Part shown: positions 45,707 to 54,497 of the stretch, one piece after another
Numbering within the stretch: position 1 is the stretch's first letter
Layout of the letters: the number at the start of each line of letters is the position of its first letter
NCBI GenBank assembly: GCA_021732975.1
Contig: JAKFWC010000024.1
Location: forward strand, 124,001 to 188,000
DNA: 64,000 nucleotides
Direction of reading: 5' to 3'
From: Planctomycetaceae bacterium
GTDB lineage: Bacteria; Planctomycetota; Planctomycetia; Planctomycetales; Planctomycetaceae
Program-made: the position numbers and the translations under genes
The notes under the pieces: model-generated
Told to the model about the DNA's origin: nothing
The model's database searches: none
What the model saw: only the letters and a program-made list of their open reading frames with translations

Positions 45707-47095
45707 ATGAACGCCTCGAGGTTCGCAGCAGTTTCTCGTCGCCACTGGTTGGCGCAGGCGTCCGGTTTGTATCTCGGCGGATGGGCTTCCTCGTCCGCGA
45801 CACCCGCTGCGACGGCAGCCTCACCCCGGGCGAAGACGGTGTTGTTTGTCGTCGCGAATGGCGGGCAAAGCCAACTCGAAACGTGGGATCCGAAACCGCT
45901 CGCGCCGCGCGAAGTCCGTGGCGATTTCTCGACGATCTCCACCTCGGTGCCGGGAACGCAGTTCTCAGAGCATCTGCCGCGATTGGCCCAACGCGCGCAC
46001 CAGTTCGCGGTCATCCGTTCGATGTCGCACGAAGACCTCGACCACGGTTCGGCATTGTATCTCACGCTCACAGGCCAATATTACGCGCGACGGTCCAGTA
46101 ATCCGCTCCCCGCGGCGACCGATTGGCCAACGATGGGCGCCGTGGTGAAACGCGTCCGACCGACGCAGGATTCGCTGGAAACCGCGATCCATCTCAATGG
46201 CCCCGCACAGATTCCCATCAACATCGGTGCCGGTCAAAACGCTGGCTTCCTCGGCCCCGATTTCGATCCGATGCTCTTGGGCGACATTACCGCCGAAGCC
46301 ACAATCCTGCCGGGACTCTCACCGCTGCCGTTGCTCGATGTTGCCCGACGAAACGAACGAGCGCGGCTGCTGCGACAAATGGAACGTGCCGACCGGCATG
46401 CTTCCACGGAAGCCCAACGGCAGCAGACGCTGTATGACCGTGCGTTTGATTTGCTTGATCGTCCTTCGGTGCAGCATGCGTTCAATCTCGACCGTGAACC
46501 GGCAGCGCTGCGGGATCGCTACGGCCGCAATCGTTCGGGTCAGGCCTGCCTGCTCGCCCGACGGCTGGTGGAAGCCGGCGTGCCGTGGATTACTCTCTTC
46601 TGGAATCACACCGGCCGGGGGCAAGACCTCGCGCCGAACGACGCCGAGGAATACGGTTGGGACACGCACAACGACATCTTCGACGCCTTGAAGAATCGCT
46701 TGTTGCCGCGGTTCGATCAGAGTTTTTCGACACTGCTCGATGATCTCTACGGCCGTGGTTTAATGGATAGCACGCTGGTGGTCTGTGCTGGTGAGTTCGG
46801 CCGCGCTCCGTTGGTGGCCCTCGAAAAGAACTTCGCGGGAGAATCACCCGGCCGCAAACACTGGGCGTCGTGCTACTCGATCATTGCCGCCGGAGCGGGC
46901 GTCAAACCGGGCCAGATCATCGGGGCGTCCGATCGTCGCGGAGCGTACCCCGCCACGGAGAGTTGGGGACCGTGGGATCTCACCGCGACGATGTTCCACG
47001 CGTTGGGTCTCGATCCGGAATCGCACTTCACCGACAAATCCGGCCGCCCGTTTCCGCTCACAAGCGGCCGCGTGATTGCACCGTTGTATGGTTAA
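45707..47095 (+). CDS. DUF1501 protein without a PSCyt partner
   Basis: A 462-residue DUF1501 protein. The N-terminus SRRHWLAQASGLYLGGWASSSA is a twin-arginine-type signal. Family blocks: KTVLFVVANGGQSQLETWDPKPLAPREVRGDF, FAVIRSMSHEDLDHGSALYLTLTG, LVVCAGEFGRAP, RKHWASCYSIIAAGAGVKPGQIIGASDRRGAYP, and FHALGLDPESHFTDKSGRPF. The first block has V-V-A-N-G-G where most members have a D/H-G-G-P motif, so the metal site may differ. No cytochrome gene is adjacent; a second orphan DUF1501 of the same subgroup lies at 48464. Confidence 0.9.
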   Translation: MNASRFAAVSRRHWLAQASGLYLGGWASSSATPAATAASPRAKTVLFVVANGGQSQLETWDPKPLAPREVRGDFSTISTSVPGTQFSEHLPRLAQRAHQFAVIRSMSHEDLDHGSALYLTLTGQYYARRSSNPLPAATDWPTMGAVVKRVRPTQDSLETAIHLNGPAQIPINIGAGQNAGFLGPDFDPMLLGDITAEATILPGLSPLPLLDVARRNERARLLRQMERADRHASTEAQRQQTLYDRAFDLLDRPSVQHAFNLDREPAALRDRYGRNRSGQACLLARRLVEAGVPWITLFWNHTGRGQDLAPNDAEEYGWDTHNDIFDALKNRLLPRFDQSFSTLLDDLYGRGLMDSTLVVCAGEFGRAPLVALEKNFAGESPGRKHWASCYSIIAAGAGVKPGQIIGASDRRGAYPATESWGPWDLTATMFHALGLDPESHFTDKSGRPFPLTSGRVIAPLYG

Positions 47096-47103
47096 TTCGA
47101 GAT

Positions 47104-47202
47104 CGTTTAGCCGCGACTCGGAGTCCGCGGAGAAGAGCGCTAACGAAAATCGCACGATCGGTGTGAAATCCGCGTAGCGCTCCTTCGGGTCGCGGCTAAA
47201 CG
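47104..47202. repeat. Composite palindrome, TTTAGCCGCGAC family
   Basis: CGTTTAGCCGCGAC pairs with GTCGCGGCTAAACG; inner AGCGCT copies pair as well. It fills the gap between two convergent genes and shares the TTTAGCC terminus with the elements at 10675 and 23122. Confidence 0.88.
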
Positions 47203-47207
47203 GCGAT

Positions 47208-48332
47208 TCAATTCTTCCGGCGTGCCATCGCGCGGGGTAACTCGAGCTGAAACTCGCGTTGCAGTTCCGGTACCGACTTGCCGACGATTCGCTCGAACTC
47301 GGCGACGCGTTCGTCGGGACGGTCGAGTTCCAGCGGCTTCTTGCCGGAATAATGCTTCACCAGCACGTTGTACTCGGCCCGGTACTTCGTCACGAGGAGC
47401 CAATGCAATCCCCACGCATGGCCGTAGGCTTCGGCAGCCAGCACATCCCCTTGGAACGGTTGGTCACGAGCCACGATTTCCGTCCACGTCACCACGCGGG
47501 CGCGGAGGGCCATCTGGCCGTAACGGTCGCTGATCGACTTGGGACCGCTGCGGACGCGGTCGCCATCCCCCTCAAACCCGGTGGCGATGCCCTCATTGAA
47601 CCACGACGGAATGGGGGCAAAACGGTTCAGGATGCCGCGGTTATAAACCTGTTGGTGAACGGCTTCATGCAGGGGAGTATCGAACGTTGTGCATTCGCTG
47701 AGCCGGATCACCAACCGATTCGTTTGCAGATCATAAAACGCAGCAATGTTGGGTGACGACAGCCCGCCTTGATCTTCCGTCACGCGGGCCGTATAGGCAT
47801 CGAAGTGGCGATCCGATTCAAAGATCAGCGCCACCAGGGGAAACTTCACCGCCTGCGTTTCAATGCGAGCCTGTTTGACGAACTCGAGGAAATTCGTCTG
47901 CATCCCTTTGAAAAACGTCCCGGCCTTCTTCACGACGTTCTGATACCGCTTTTCCACGGCGGGGTCCAGCGCACCCGGACGCGCGCGGACCAGCACAATC
48001 ACGAAGGGCTTGTCGATGTTCGAGATCGTTCGCGTGGCACTGAACTCCTCATTGATCTGCTGGAGAAGTTCATCATGGGTCAGAGGTTTCGGATCGGGCC
48101 CTGAGGTTCGCTGCTGAATGCGGTCTGAGGGAATCAGCTTCCATCCGCCATCGGGCATCTCAAGCGCCGTCGCCTTGCGGCCTTCCCCGGCAAACCGCGC
48201 GGTGAGCGTGGCGGTGTCCCCATTGTCCAGCTTGATGGTGAATTCATCGCCGAACGCATTTACGTGAAAAAGCAGCAGCATCGTCGTCAGAAAAGACCGC
48301 AACAAGACTCGCTTGCCGCTGAGCGGACTCAC
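47208..48332 (-). CDS. Exported DUF1570 protein (gluzincin-like)
   Basis: A 374-residue protein with a signal peptide (from GTG 48332: SGKRVLLRSFLTTMLLLFHVNAFGDE). An SHA-like strand region (TIKLDNGDTATLTARFAGEGRKATALEMPDGGWKLIPSDRI) is followed by the DUF1570 domain with HEAVHQQVYN, a HExxH-type zinc motif variant, and SWFNEGIATGFEGDG supplying the third (Glu) ligand. It probably acts as a metallopeptidase outside the cytoplasm; activity unproven. The track start at 48467 reads through a repeat. The GTG is chosen for GGGGACG upstream and a proper signal peptide; the downstream ATG would truncate it. Confidence 0.82.
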   Translation of the reverse strand: MSPLSGKRVLLRSFLTTMLLLFHVNAFGDEFTIKLDNGDTATLTARFAGEGRKATALEMPDGGWKLIPSDRIQQRTSGPDPKPLTHDELLQQINEEFSATRTISNIDKPFVIVLVRARPGALDPAVEKRYQNVVKKAGTFFKGMQTNFLEFVKQARIETQAVKFPLVALIFESDRHFDAYTARVTEDQGGLSSPNIAAFYDLQTNRLVIRLSECTTFDTPLHEAVHQQVYNRGILNRFAPIPSWFNEGIATGFEGDGDRVRSGPKSISDRYGQMALRARVVTWTEIVARDQPFQGDVLAAEAYGHAWGLHWLLVTKYRAEYNVLVKHYSGKKPLELDRPDERVAEFERIVGKSVPELQREFQLELPRAMARRKN

Positions 48333-48341
48333 AGCGTCCCC

Positions 48342-48429
48342 GTGTGCCACTGGCTTTGCCAGTGTCTTGATTTTTTTTTGATTCCTTCTTGAGTCGAAGA
48401 CGAAGACACTGGCAGAGCCAGTGGCACAC
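48342..48429. repeat. Composite palindrome, CACTGGCTCTGCCAGTG family, copy 2
   Basis: GTGTGCCACTGGCTTTGCCA plus GTGTCTT and AAGACACTGGCAGAGCCAGT plus GGCACAC pair almost fully around a T-rich centre. Each arm is also a CACTGGC hairpin. It separates two minus-strand genes. Confidence 0.92.
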
Positions 48430-48463
48430 ATTAGACGGCGGGATGTCTCACGAAGAGTGCTCA

Positions 48464-49876
48464 TCATGCCAGCACCGGCTCAATCGGGCGGCCGCTGCAG
48501 ACCACATAGGGCCTTCCCTGGCGATCGTGAATTTCCGTGTGCGGATCGATTCCCAAGGCCGCGTAAATCGTCGCCGTCACATCCGCGGGACTGACGGCGT
48601 CGCGGAGCGGATAGCCGCCGTCGCGGTCCGACGCGCCGTACAACGCACCGGCTTGGATGCCCGCCCCCGCCATCAACACCGAATAACAATATGGCCAATG
48701 ATCGCGTCCATCGGCCGCAGCTCCCGCGCTGGACGTAATCATCCCTACCTTGGGCGTGCGGCCAAACTCGCCCATGATCACGACGAGCGTATCGTCCAGC
48801 AGCCCGCGTTCGGCAAGATCATCTAGCAGCGCCGACACAGCCCGGTCAAATGGTGGACCCAATGCGCGCCGCATCAACTTGAAGTGATCCCGATGCGTGT
48901 CCCACGCCTGATCGATACGACGCCCGGTCATCAAGGTGACGAGTTTCACCCCGGCTTCCAACATCCGCCGCGCGAGCAATGCCGATTGTCCCAGATGCGG
49001 CAGTCCGCCGAATTTCCTCGCCTCGATGGACCGATCGCTGCCGGGATCGAGACCGTATTCCATGCGAGTCGACGCCGGTTCGCGCGACAAATCGAATGCT
49101 GTCCGCACGGCGGGAGAGGCAAGCAGGTCCACCGCCTGTTGCTGAAAGAGCGACATCCGCTGCATCGCCGTTGTGTCGACCGCATGCGTCGTGCTGATGC
49201 GTTGCATCAATTCGTGACGTTGCTGCAATCGTGACTGCGACGACTGAGCCAACGGAGCAAATCCCGGCGGCGAATACCCCGGCAAACTCGGATCGCCGGT
49301 GACGAACGGATCGTAAGCCGCGCCGAGAAATCCCGCGGTCTGTCCCGGCAGATCGGAGCCGTTGTTGAATTGCTTTTCGGCGATGTGCAGGAAGTCGGGC
49401 ATCGCTCCCTGCGACGGCCGCAACTTCGCCAGCACCGCCCCCACCGGCGGGAAGTTCTCCGGCCCGGAGTTCACCACAAGCTGGCCACTCTCGACCGGAT
49501 ACCGCCCCGTCAGCGCGTAGTAGCTGCCGGCGTTGTGATCGTTGATGGCGTGCGTCACCGAACGAACGACGGCAAACCGATGGGCATGCTGCGACAGTCC
49601 CGGCAGCAGTTCCGAGAACGGCAACTCGGGATTCGATGTCTGAATCACGCCAAATTCACCACGAATATTCGCCGGCGCTTTCGGCTTTACATCCCACAAA
49701 TCGATGTGCGAGGGACCGCCATCCATGAAGATGAGGAGGCAACGTTCCGCGTTCTTGCGTCCCGGCCGTTCCGTCGCCGCAGCGAGATGGTCGACTGTTA
49801 ATCCCAATGGCGTGAGCGCGCCGAGGCGCAGCCAATCGCGGCGAGTGAACCCGGATGTGAGACAGTCGTCGGACAT
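48464..49876 (-). CDS. DUF1501 protein upstream of DUF1570
   Basis: A 470-residue DUF1501 protein. TRRDWLRLGALTPLGLTVDHL is a clear twin-arginine-type leader. Family blocks: ERCLLIFMDGGPSHIDLWDVKPKAPANIRGEF, FAVVRSVTHAINDHNAGSYYALTGRYP, LVVIMGEFGRTPKVG, GRDHWPYCYSVLMAGAGIQAGALYGASDRDGGYP and YAALGIDPHTEIHDRQGRP. It lies on the same strand as the DUF1570 gene, 131 bases upstream, with a repeat between them. ATG 49876 was picked over GTG 49888; both are possible. Activity unknown. Confidence 0.92.
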   Translation of the reverse strand: MSDDCLTSGFTRRDWLRLGALTPLGLTVDHLAAATERPGRKNAERCLLIFMDGGPSHIDLWDVKPKAPANIRGEFGVIQTSNPELPFSELLPGLSQHAHRFAVVRSVTHAINDHNAGSYYALTGRYPVESGQLVVNSGPENFPPVGAVLAKLRPSQGAMPDFLHIAEKQFNNGSDLPGQTAGFLGAAYDPFVTGDPSLPGYSPPGFAPLAQSSQSRLQQRHELMQRISTTHAVDTTAMQRMSLFQQQAVDLLASPAVRTAFDLSREPASTRMEYGLDPGSDRSIEARKFGGLPHLGQSALLARRMLEAGVKLVTLMTGRRIDQAWDTHRDHFKLMRRALGPPFDRAVSALLDDLAERGLLDDTLVVIMGEFGRTPKVGMITSSAGAAADGRDHWPYCYSVLMAGAGIQAGALYGASDRDGGYPLRDAVSPADVTATIYAALGIDPHTEIHDRQGRPYVVCSGRPIEPVLA

Positions 49877-49954
49877 CGAAACGTCCACGGGAAGGGAACT
49901 CTGAAGAATTCATCCTATCCGGAGTGGGAAGTCGACACCAGACGATATTGGAAA

Positions 49955-50031
49955 GGTTGAGGGTCGAGGGTCGAAAGTTGAGGGCAAGACGATTCTTTTC
50001 TGACCCTCAACCTTCGGCTATCAACCCTCAG
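49955..50031. repeat. Imperfect palindrome, GAGGGTCGAGGGTCGAAAG family
   Basis: GGTTGAGGGTCGAGGGTCGA plus AAGTTGAGGG pairs with ACCCTCAACCTTCGGCTATC plus AACCCTC. It abuts the PIG-L gene's stop. It is the only member of its family in the window. Confidence 0.8.
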
Positions 50032-50035
50032 CCTC

Positions 50036-50800
50036 TCACGGCGAGAGAATCTGGGCGAGGAGATCGTCGTGCGGGTAGGGATGCCCGCGGTGCTGACAGA
50101 AGCCTTCGCCGTAGGCGACGCCAAGTTGTTCCCCCCGCGCGGCGGACCACCGACGGGTGCCGTCGAGATACTCGTCCAACCCGTGTTGTCGCCGCAACCA
50201 ATCGCGTTGACTGGCATGACAGGCAAGCATTTCCAGTTTGGTTTCAATCGTGTCCGAAATGTCGACGATCAACATTGGCGGTTGCGGGCGGCCGTAGTAA
50301 TCGACGCCTTCAATCGCATCGACATAGTAAAGGTGCGGAATGCCCGACAGTGGCGGGGCGGGATCCCATTGCCGCGTGACATAATGCGGAACAGACGCAT
50401 TGAAGCACGCGTCGCGCACCAGGCGGCTGGTGACTTCGTGGTCGCTCATGTAATCGATGGGTGGGGCGGTCATCACGATGTCCGGCCGGGCTCGCCGCAC
50501 CGCTTCCGTTACCCGCCGGCGGCTGTCGTCGTTATGTTCAATCGACAAGTCGCGGAACTCCAGACACATGTAGTCCGCCCCGAGCAGATCCGCCGCACGC
50601 TTGGCTTCGGCTCGACGCACCGCACTGATTTCATCCGGCAGCAACTCTGCGCTGCCGAGATCGCCGGGCGTCATTGTGGCGATGGTGATGTGACAGCCAA
50701 GTTGCTTGAGCCGCAACAACGTTCCCGCACACTGGATTTCGACATCATCCGGATGGGCATGAATTGCCAGGATTCGCAGAGATCTTAGATCAGCGGCCAT
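50036..50800 (-). CDS. PIG-L family deacetylase
   Basis: A 254-residue zinc-dependent deacetylase of the LmbE/PIG-L family, which removes N-acetyl groups from GlcNAc-containing conjugates (as in BshB or MshB). Metal and catalytic motif AHPDDVE lies near residue 15, and the third zinc ligand His in [16 protein letters not shown] near 120. LTPGDLG-like [12 protein letters not shown] and [17 protein letters not shown] are family blocks. The C-terminal stretch ([23 protein letters not shown]) is typical of the planctomycete subgroup. Cytoplasmic, no signal. ATG 50800 chosen; GTG 50809 is an alternative. Confidence 0.92.
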   Translation of the reverse strand: MAADLRSLRILAIHAHPDDVEIQCAGTLLRLKQLGCHITIATMTPGDLGSAELLPDEISAVRRAEAKRAADLLGADYMCLEFRDLSIEHNDDSRRRVTEAVRRARPDIVMTAPPIDYMSDHEVTSRLVRDACFNASVPHYVTRQWDPAPPLSGIPHLYYVDAIEGVDYYGRPQPPMLIVDISDTIETKLEMLACHASQRDWLRRQHGLDEYLDGTRRWSAARGEQLGVAYGEGFCQHRGHPYPHDDLLAQILSP

Positions 50801-50870
50801 GTCCGTCACTTTCGTAGAGGAGTGCGAACAAGTCTATCGTGACGACGGATCGGACGGAATCATTGCCTTT

Positions 50871-50940
50871 ACGAGCCCGAAGCGCAAGCGCCGGGTTCTT
50901 CTATCAGAATGCACCCGGCGCTCGCGCTTCGGGCTTGTTA
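50871..50940. repeat. Composite palindrome, GAGCCCGAAGCGC family, copy 2
   Basis: ACGAGCCCGAAGCGCAAGCG plus CCGGGT pairs with ACCCGGCGCTCGCGCTTCGG plus GCTTGT. Same family as 40421. It sits between the ATP-grasp gene's stop and the PIG-L gene's start. Confidence 0.9.
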
Positions 50941-50951
50941 TCGCGCTCGTG

Positions 50952-51821
50952 TTAATGCATTAACCATTGAATGAACACGTCCGCGATGTTGATTTGATTG
51001 GCGCGGGCGAATGCCTTCCAACCGGGGACCGCGTTGACCTCGATGACATAACCGTGGCCGAGACGATCGTACAGAATGTCGACACCGGCGAAGATCGCTC
51101 CCGTGGCGGCGGTCGCACGGAGCGCCCAATCGATTTCCATTGCGGTGGGTTGATGTGGCTCGCCGCGGGCCTGACGAGAAACGTTGGTCCGAAAGTCGTT
51201 CTCGGCGATGCGGCGCATGCCACCGAGAACTTTTCCGTCGAGAACCAGCACGCGGACATCGCTGCCGCCGTGGTCGATGAAACGTTGTAGATAGAGGACG
51301 GACTGCATCCGCGACAGCGTGAAGAAGACGCGCTGCCCGATGTCCGGGTCACTCACTCGCACGATGCCACGGCCTTCTGCACCGAAAAGCGGCTTCACCA
51401 CGACATCGCCACCGAGTTGATCGAGAGCGAGCAGTGCCGCCTCGGGCGATTCACAGACAATGGTGTCGGGGACCGGCAACCCTGCAGCGGTAAGGCGCGA
51501 GGTGGTGAGGTACTTGTCGACCGCACATTCGAGCGACTTTGGCGGATTGATCACCCGTACGCCGCGCGCTTCGAGACGGGCGAGCCAATCCATGCGGACG
51601 ACGACTTGCTCCAACGATCCGGGCGGCATCGTGCGGACAATGATCGCATCGACATCATTCGCGGCCGCTTCCCCGACATGAAAGGTTTCGCCCCCGGTGC
51701 GGATTGAGCCGATGATCTGCGGAAAGTCCCAGCGCTCAACGTGGTGGCCATGATCGCCTGCCGCTCGTGTGAGATCGCGGTAGTACCCACTGTCGGCACT
51801 GGCGAGAATGGCGAGTCGCAC
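50952..51821 (-). CDS. RimK-like ATP-grasp ligase, probably linked to tetrahydromethanopterin synthesis
   Basis: A 289-residue ATP-grasp enzyme. Motifs: NPPKSLECAVDKYLTTSRLTAAGLPVPDT, GGDVVVKPLFGAEGRGIVRV (ATP-binding Lys and glycine loop), VRVLVLDGKVLGGMRR, and FAGVDILYDRLGHGYVIEVNAVPGWKAF with the Mg-binding Glu/Asn. Such RimK relatives add glutamate or similar amino acids to a carboxylate; members beside mch in C1 gene clusters have been tied to the H4MPT side chain (MptN-like). Here mch lies 183 bases upstream on the same strand, supporting that role by context only. Start is GTG. Confidence 0.85.
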   Translation of the reverse strand: MRLAILASADSGYYRDLTRAAGDHGHHVERWDFPQIIGSIRTGGETFHVGEAAANDVDAIIVRTMPPGSLEQVVVRMDWLARLEARGVRVINPPKSLECAVDKYLTTSRLTAAGLPVPDTIVCESPEAALLALDQLGGDVVVKPLFGAEGRGIVRVSDPDIGQRVFFTLSRMQSVLYLQRFIDHGGSDVRVLVLDGKVLGGMRRIAENDFRTNVSRQARGEPHQPTAMEIDWALRATAATGAIFAGVDILYDRLGHGYVIEVNAVPGWKAFARANQINIADVFIQWLMH

Positions 51822-51902
51822 GAAGGAGATCCGGAAGGAATATCAAAATACCGAAGGATAGGGCCACTGTCTCTGTGCTGAACACAACAACCCGACTTGC
51901 TT

Positions 51903-51984
51903 GTGTGCCACTGGCTCTGCCAGTGCTCTTTCTATTGTTTGAAAGGCTGCCGGTGGGAAGACACTGGCAGAGCCCGTGGCACAC
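51903..51984. repeat. Composite palindrome, CACTGGCTCTGCCAGTG family, copy 3
   Basis: GTGTGCCACTGGCTCTGCCA plus GTG pairs with CACTGGCAGAGCCCGTGGCA plus CAC; left arm folds as CACTGGC-tct-GCCAGTG. It lies in the 183-base gap between mch and the ATP-grasp gene. Confidence 0.92.
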
Positions 51985-52004
51985 GAAGATGACCGTAGAA
52001 CAAA

Positions 52005-52958
52005 TCACGCGATCCCGAACGACTTCACAAGAATATCTTGCCGCACGCCGCCGGCGATGTGGACGCGGCCGGTTTCGACGTTGTGGAAGACGATCTCCGC
52101 GGGACTGAAAAGCATCTTGTCGATCTTGTAGAAATCGCGGCCGGCCGCCTCGAAGACTTCGAGGAACGGCTGACCGAACATCGATGATGACTGCGACGGA
52201 ACCTTGGGGGCGATCTCGGCGAGGGAATCGTCATCGCCGTTGACGAGCAGCGTCACGCGGCCGCCGTAAAGGATGGCATCGTTGGTGCGGCCGATGCCTT
52301 CGAGATCGTTCTTGGCGACTGGTGCCAGCGGGGCGACACCGTAGCCGCTGCGGACGCGGTTCACATCGAAGCCGAGTTCAAACAGCTTGTGCATCGCCGT
52401 TTCGATGGAGCGGGCCAGCACCTGATAGTTCCCGGCGATGCTCGATGTCGGCGCGACCGCGAGAATCACATCGGACGGTGCGACACGGGCCTGCTCGGCG
52501 ATGTACTCGAACACATCGCGGCCGGGCAATTTGGCGGACTCGAGCACGCCGACGACTTGCGGAGCATCTTCGCGATACCACAGTTTGTCGAAGAGGGCTT
52601 CCTTCCCGTAGGCCGCCCGCATCGGTCCGGAGCCCATCGCAAAGTATTTGCCGACACTGATCTGCCAGCCGGCATATTGGCTGAACAAACACGCGGCGAC
52701 AGGGTAGTCCGTCTGCACCGCGACATGCGGCCAGTGGTGATTGCCGAGCGTACCATACACCGTACTGATATCCGCCAGCCCGGACATGGTGATCGAGGCC
52801 AGCATCGCCCCGGCTTCCAGGCCGCCTTCGGTCTCGACACCGAAATCCAGCAAGAGGCCACTGCCATTCAGTTCCTGCGCGCCGACGCGGAGATCCTCGG
52901 GATTTTCCGAGATGTCCTCAATCAACTGGGACGCGAGATCGTTGAGTTCGAGATTCAT
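52005..52958 (-). CDS. mch: Methenyltetrahydromethanopterin cyclohydrolase
   Basis: A 317-residue Mch, which interconverts N5,N10-methenyl-H4MPT and N5-formyl-H4MPT in the pterin-linked formaldehyde oxidation pathway shared by methylotrophs, archaea and planctomycetes. The whole length matches the family: LLDFGVETEGGLEAGAMLASI, VQTDYPVAACLFSQYAGWQI, YFAMGSGPMRA, APTSSIAGNYQVLARSIETAMHKL, RVRSGYGVAPLAPVAKNDLEGIGRTNDAILYGG and the Phe/Tyr-rich DFYKIDKMLFSPA. The ATG at 52958 gives normal size; 42 upstream track residues come from a repeat. Cytoplasmic. Confidence 0.96.
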   Translation of the reverse strand: MNLELNDLASQLIEDISENPEDLRVGAQELNGSGLLLDFGVETEGGLEAGAMLASITMSGLADISTVYGTLGNHHWPHVAVQTDYPVAACLFSQYAGWQISVGKYFAMGSGPMRAAYGKEALFDKLWYREDAPQVVGVLESAKLPGRDVFEYIAEQARVAPSDVILAVAPTSSIAGNYQVLARSIETAMHKLFELGFDVNRVRSGYGVAPLAPVAKNDLEGIGRTNDAILYGGRVTLLVNGDDDSLAEIAPKVPSQSSSMFGQPFLEVFEAAGRDFYKIDKMLFSPAEIVFHNVETGRVHIAGGVRQDILVKSFGIA

Positions 52959-52988
52959 GCTGGGGATCGGCTTGTTTTTCGTTATGGA

Positions 52989-53137
52989 AGAGAGGAACCA
53001 CGCGAAAGAGAAAAGAACAACTAAAGATGTGTGCCACGGTCGTGCGAACGGGGATAACGCTTTGTTCCAACGCACGGCCGACACGGCCGTGGCACACAGT
53101 CAGAATGTCCTCCGTGGTTCCCAATCCTCTCTTTTTC
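52989..53137. repeat. Nested composite palindrome: GTGTGCCACGG family copy 3 within another inverted repeat
   Basis: The inner element 53029-53097 has outer arms GTGTGCCACGG / CCGTGGCACAC, as at 1200. It is flanked by a second, less perfect pair: left GAGAGGAACCACG and right CGTGGTTCCCAATCCTCTC, with a 6-base indel. The 177-base gap 52959-53135 is almost all element. Confidence 0.8.
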
Positions 53138-53663
53138 ACGGTTGAGCGGGACGGAACTCCGCCGGGAGTTCTTGCGGCTGAAATCGTAGCCGGATTTCCT
53201 GCTGGCAACAATCACACGGTTTGATCTCGTACATCGGGATCGCACAGATGTCGCACCAGTAATCGGTGTAGTTGCGGGTACCGTCTTTGTCGAACGTGTA
53301 GACCATCAGCACTTGCAGGTACGGCACGCCCGGGCGGCGGTAACCGATCAGTTCGACCTTGCGGTCGCGCAGTCGTTCATCCTGATAGAACGCCCTGCCG
53401 CGCCAATCGGGCAGGATGGGGATGATCTCGTTGTCCGGCGTGAGCAACGCCACCTGTTCGCGCAGCTCCTGCGGATAGACTTTCACTTTCAGCCGTTTTA
53501 ACGCGTCCGGCGTCTTCAGCACTTCGCCGTGGAACACCTGTTTCGGCGGTGCGGGCCGGTCATCGGATGGTTCGGCACCGATGGCGCAGATCGCAACCAC
53601 GACACCAAGACTGCTGAGGAATCGACGCAAACAGACGCACATTGCCGGGACGCCTACAGTCAC
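53136..53663 (-). CDS. Exported Cys-rich hypothetical protein
   Basis: A 175-residue protein with a signal peptide (LRRFLSSLGVVVAICAIGAEP). The mature part has an OB-like strand region (KVELIGYRRPGVPYLQVLMVYTFDKDG) and near the C-terminus a cluster CDICAIPMYEIKPCDCCQQE: five Cys in about 18 residues, suited to binding zinc, iron or copper. I do not recognise the family. The GTG start overlaps the stop of the BI-1 gene as GTGA, suggesting coupling; an internal ATG at 53642 would remove 7 residues and is also possible. Confidence 0.75.
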   Translation of the reverse strand: MTVGVPAMCVCLRRFLSSLGVVVAICAIGAEPSDDRPAPPKQVFHGEVLKTPDALKRLKVKVYPQELREQVALLTPDNEIIPILPDWRGRAFYQDERLRDRKVELIGYRRPGVPYLQVLMVYTFDKDGTRNYTDYWCDICAIPMYEIKPCDCCQQEIRLRFQPQELPAEFRPAQP

Positions 53664-54406
53664 CGTTCGTTGCTACGGAGTTTCATCAGCAGCCGCAGGA
53701 TCTCGACGTACAACCAGACCAGCGTGACCATCAGGCCGAATGCCGCGTACCACTCCATGTACTTGGGCGTCCCGCGAGCGGCGGCGGCTTCAATGAAGTC
53801 GAAGTCGAGCACCAGATTGAGCGCGGCGATCACGACCACGAACGCGCTGAAGCCAATGCCAATAATGCCCGCTTCATGAATGAACGGCATGCGAATCGAG
53901 AAGAAGCCGAGAATCATCGACGCGAGATACAACAGAGCGATCCCACCGGTCGCGGCGAACACGCCCAGTTTGAAATTTTCCGTCGCCTTGATGAGGCCGG
54001 TTTGATACGCCATCAGCAGCGCGAACATCGTGCCGAACGTGAGCCCAACGGCCTGCATGGCGATACCGGGGTAACGCGCGTTGATAGTCGCCGTCAGCCC
54101 GCCGAGAAAGAGCCCTTCCGCCAGAGCATACAACGGGCCGGTGATGGAGGCACCGCGGGGATAGAAGCTCGTGATGAGCGCCAACACGAACCCGCCGATC
54201 GCGCCGCCGATAATCCACGGCATGGCGGCTTGCGGGGTCGCAAGAACCATCGACCACGTCCAGCTCGCCGAGCCGACGCAGAGTCCGAGCAGAATGAGCG
54301 TTTTCGTCGCCGCCCCCTGCACGGTCATCACATTCGTGGCCGATGTTGCGGTCGACTCGTACGGGACGAACGTCTCCGCATTCAAAGCCGGATTGCCACT
54401 GCGCAT
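53660..54406 (-). CDS. Bax inhibitor-1/YccA family membrane protein
   Basis: A 248-residue protein with seven predicted transmembrane segments and the BI-1 (TMBIM) layout: a polar N-terminus (RSGNPALNAETFVPYES), ITSFYPRGASITGPLYALAEGLFLGGLTATINARYPGIAMQAVGLTFGTMFALLMAY, and a C-terminal region LVLDFDFIEAAAARGTPKYMEWYAAFGLMVTLVWLYVEILRLL with the conserved Asp pair of the YccA/BsYetJ calcium-leak channels. Bacterial members conduct calcium or modulate FtsH-type proteolysis; the role here is unknown. The track start at 54889 is rejected because it runs back through a repeat into the kinase gene. Confidence 0.92.
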   Translation of the reverse strand: MRSGNPALNAETFVPYESTATSATNVMTVQGAATKTLILLGLCVGSASWTWSMVLATPQAAMPWIIGGAIGGFVLALITSFYPRGASITGPLYALAEGLFLGGLTATINARYPGIAMQAVGLTFGTMFALLMAYQTGLIKATENFKLGVFAATGGIALLYLASMILGFFSIRMPFIHEAGIIGIGFSAFVVVIAALNLVLDFDFIEAAAARGTPKYMEWYAAFGLMVTLVWLYVEILRLLMKLRSNER

Positions 54407-54497
54407 GTAACGATTCCAATAACGGAGAGGTGAAGCCTGTTCACAGAAGTATACGCAAAGAAGAGAACGACGACGAGGGCGGTGCGGATCACATTTC

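Noticed and set aside
48348-48380. CACTGGC hairpin followed by a T-run as a plus-strand terminator
   Set aside because: Both flanking genes are on the minus strand and the T-run is simply the centre of the composite palindrome.
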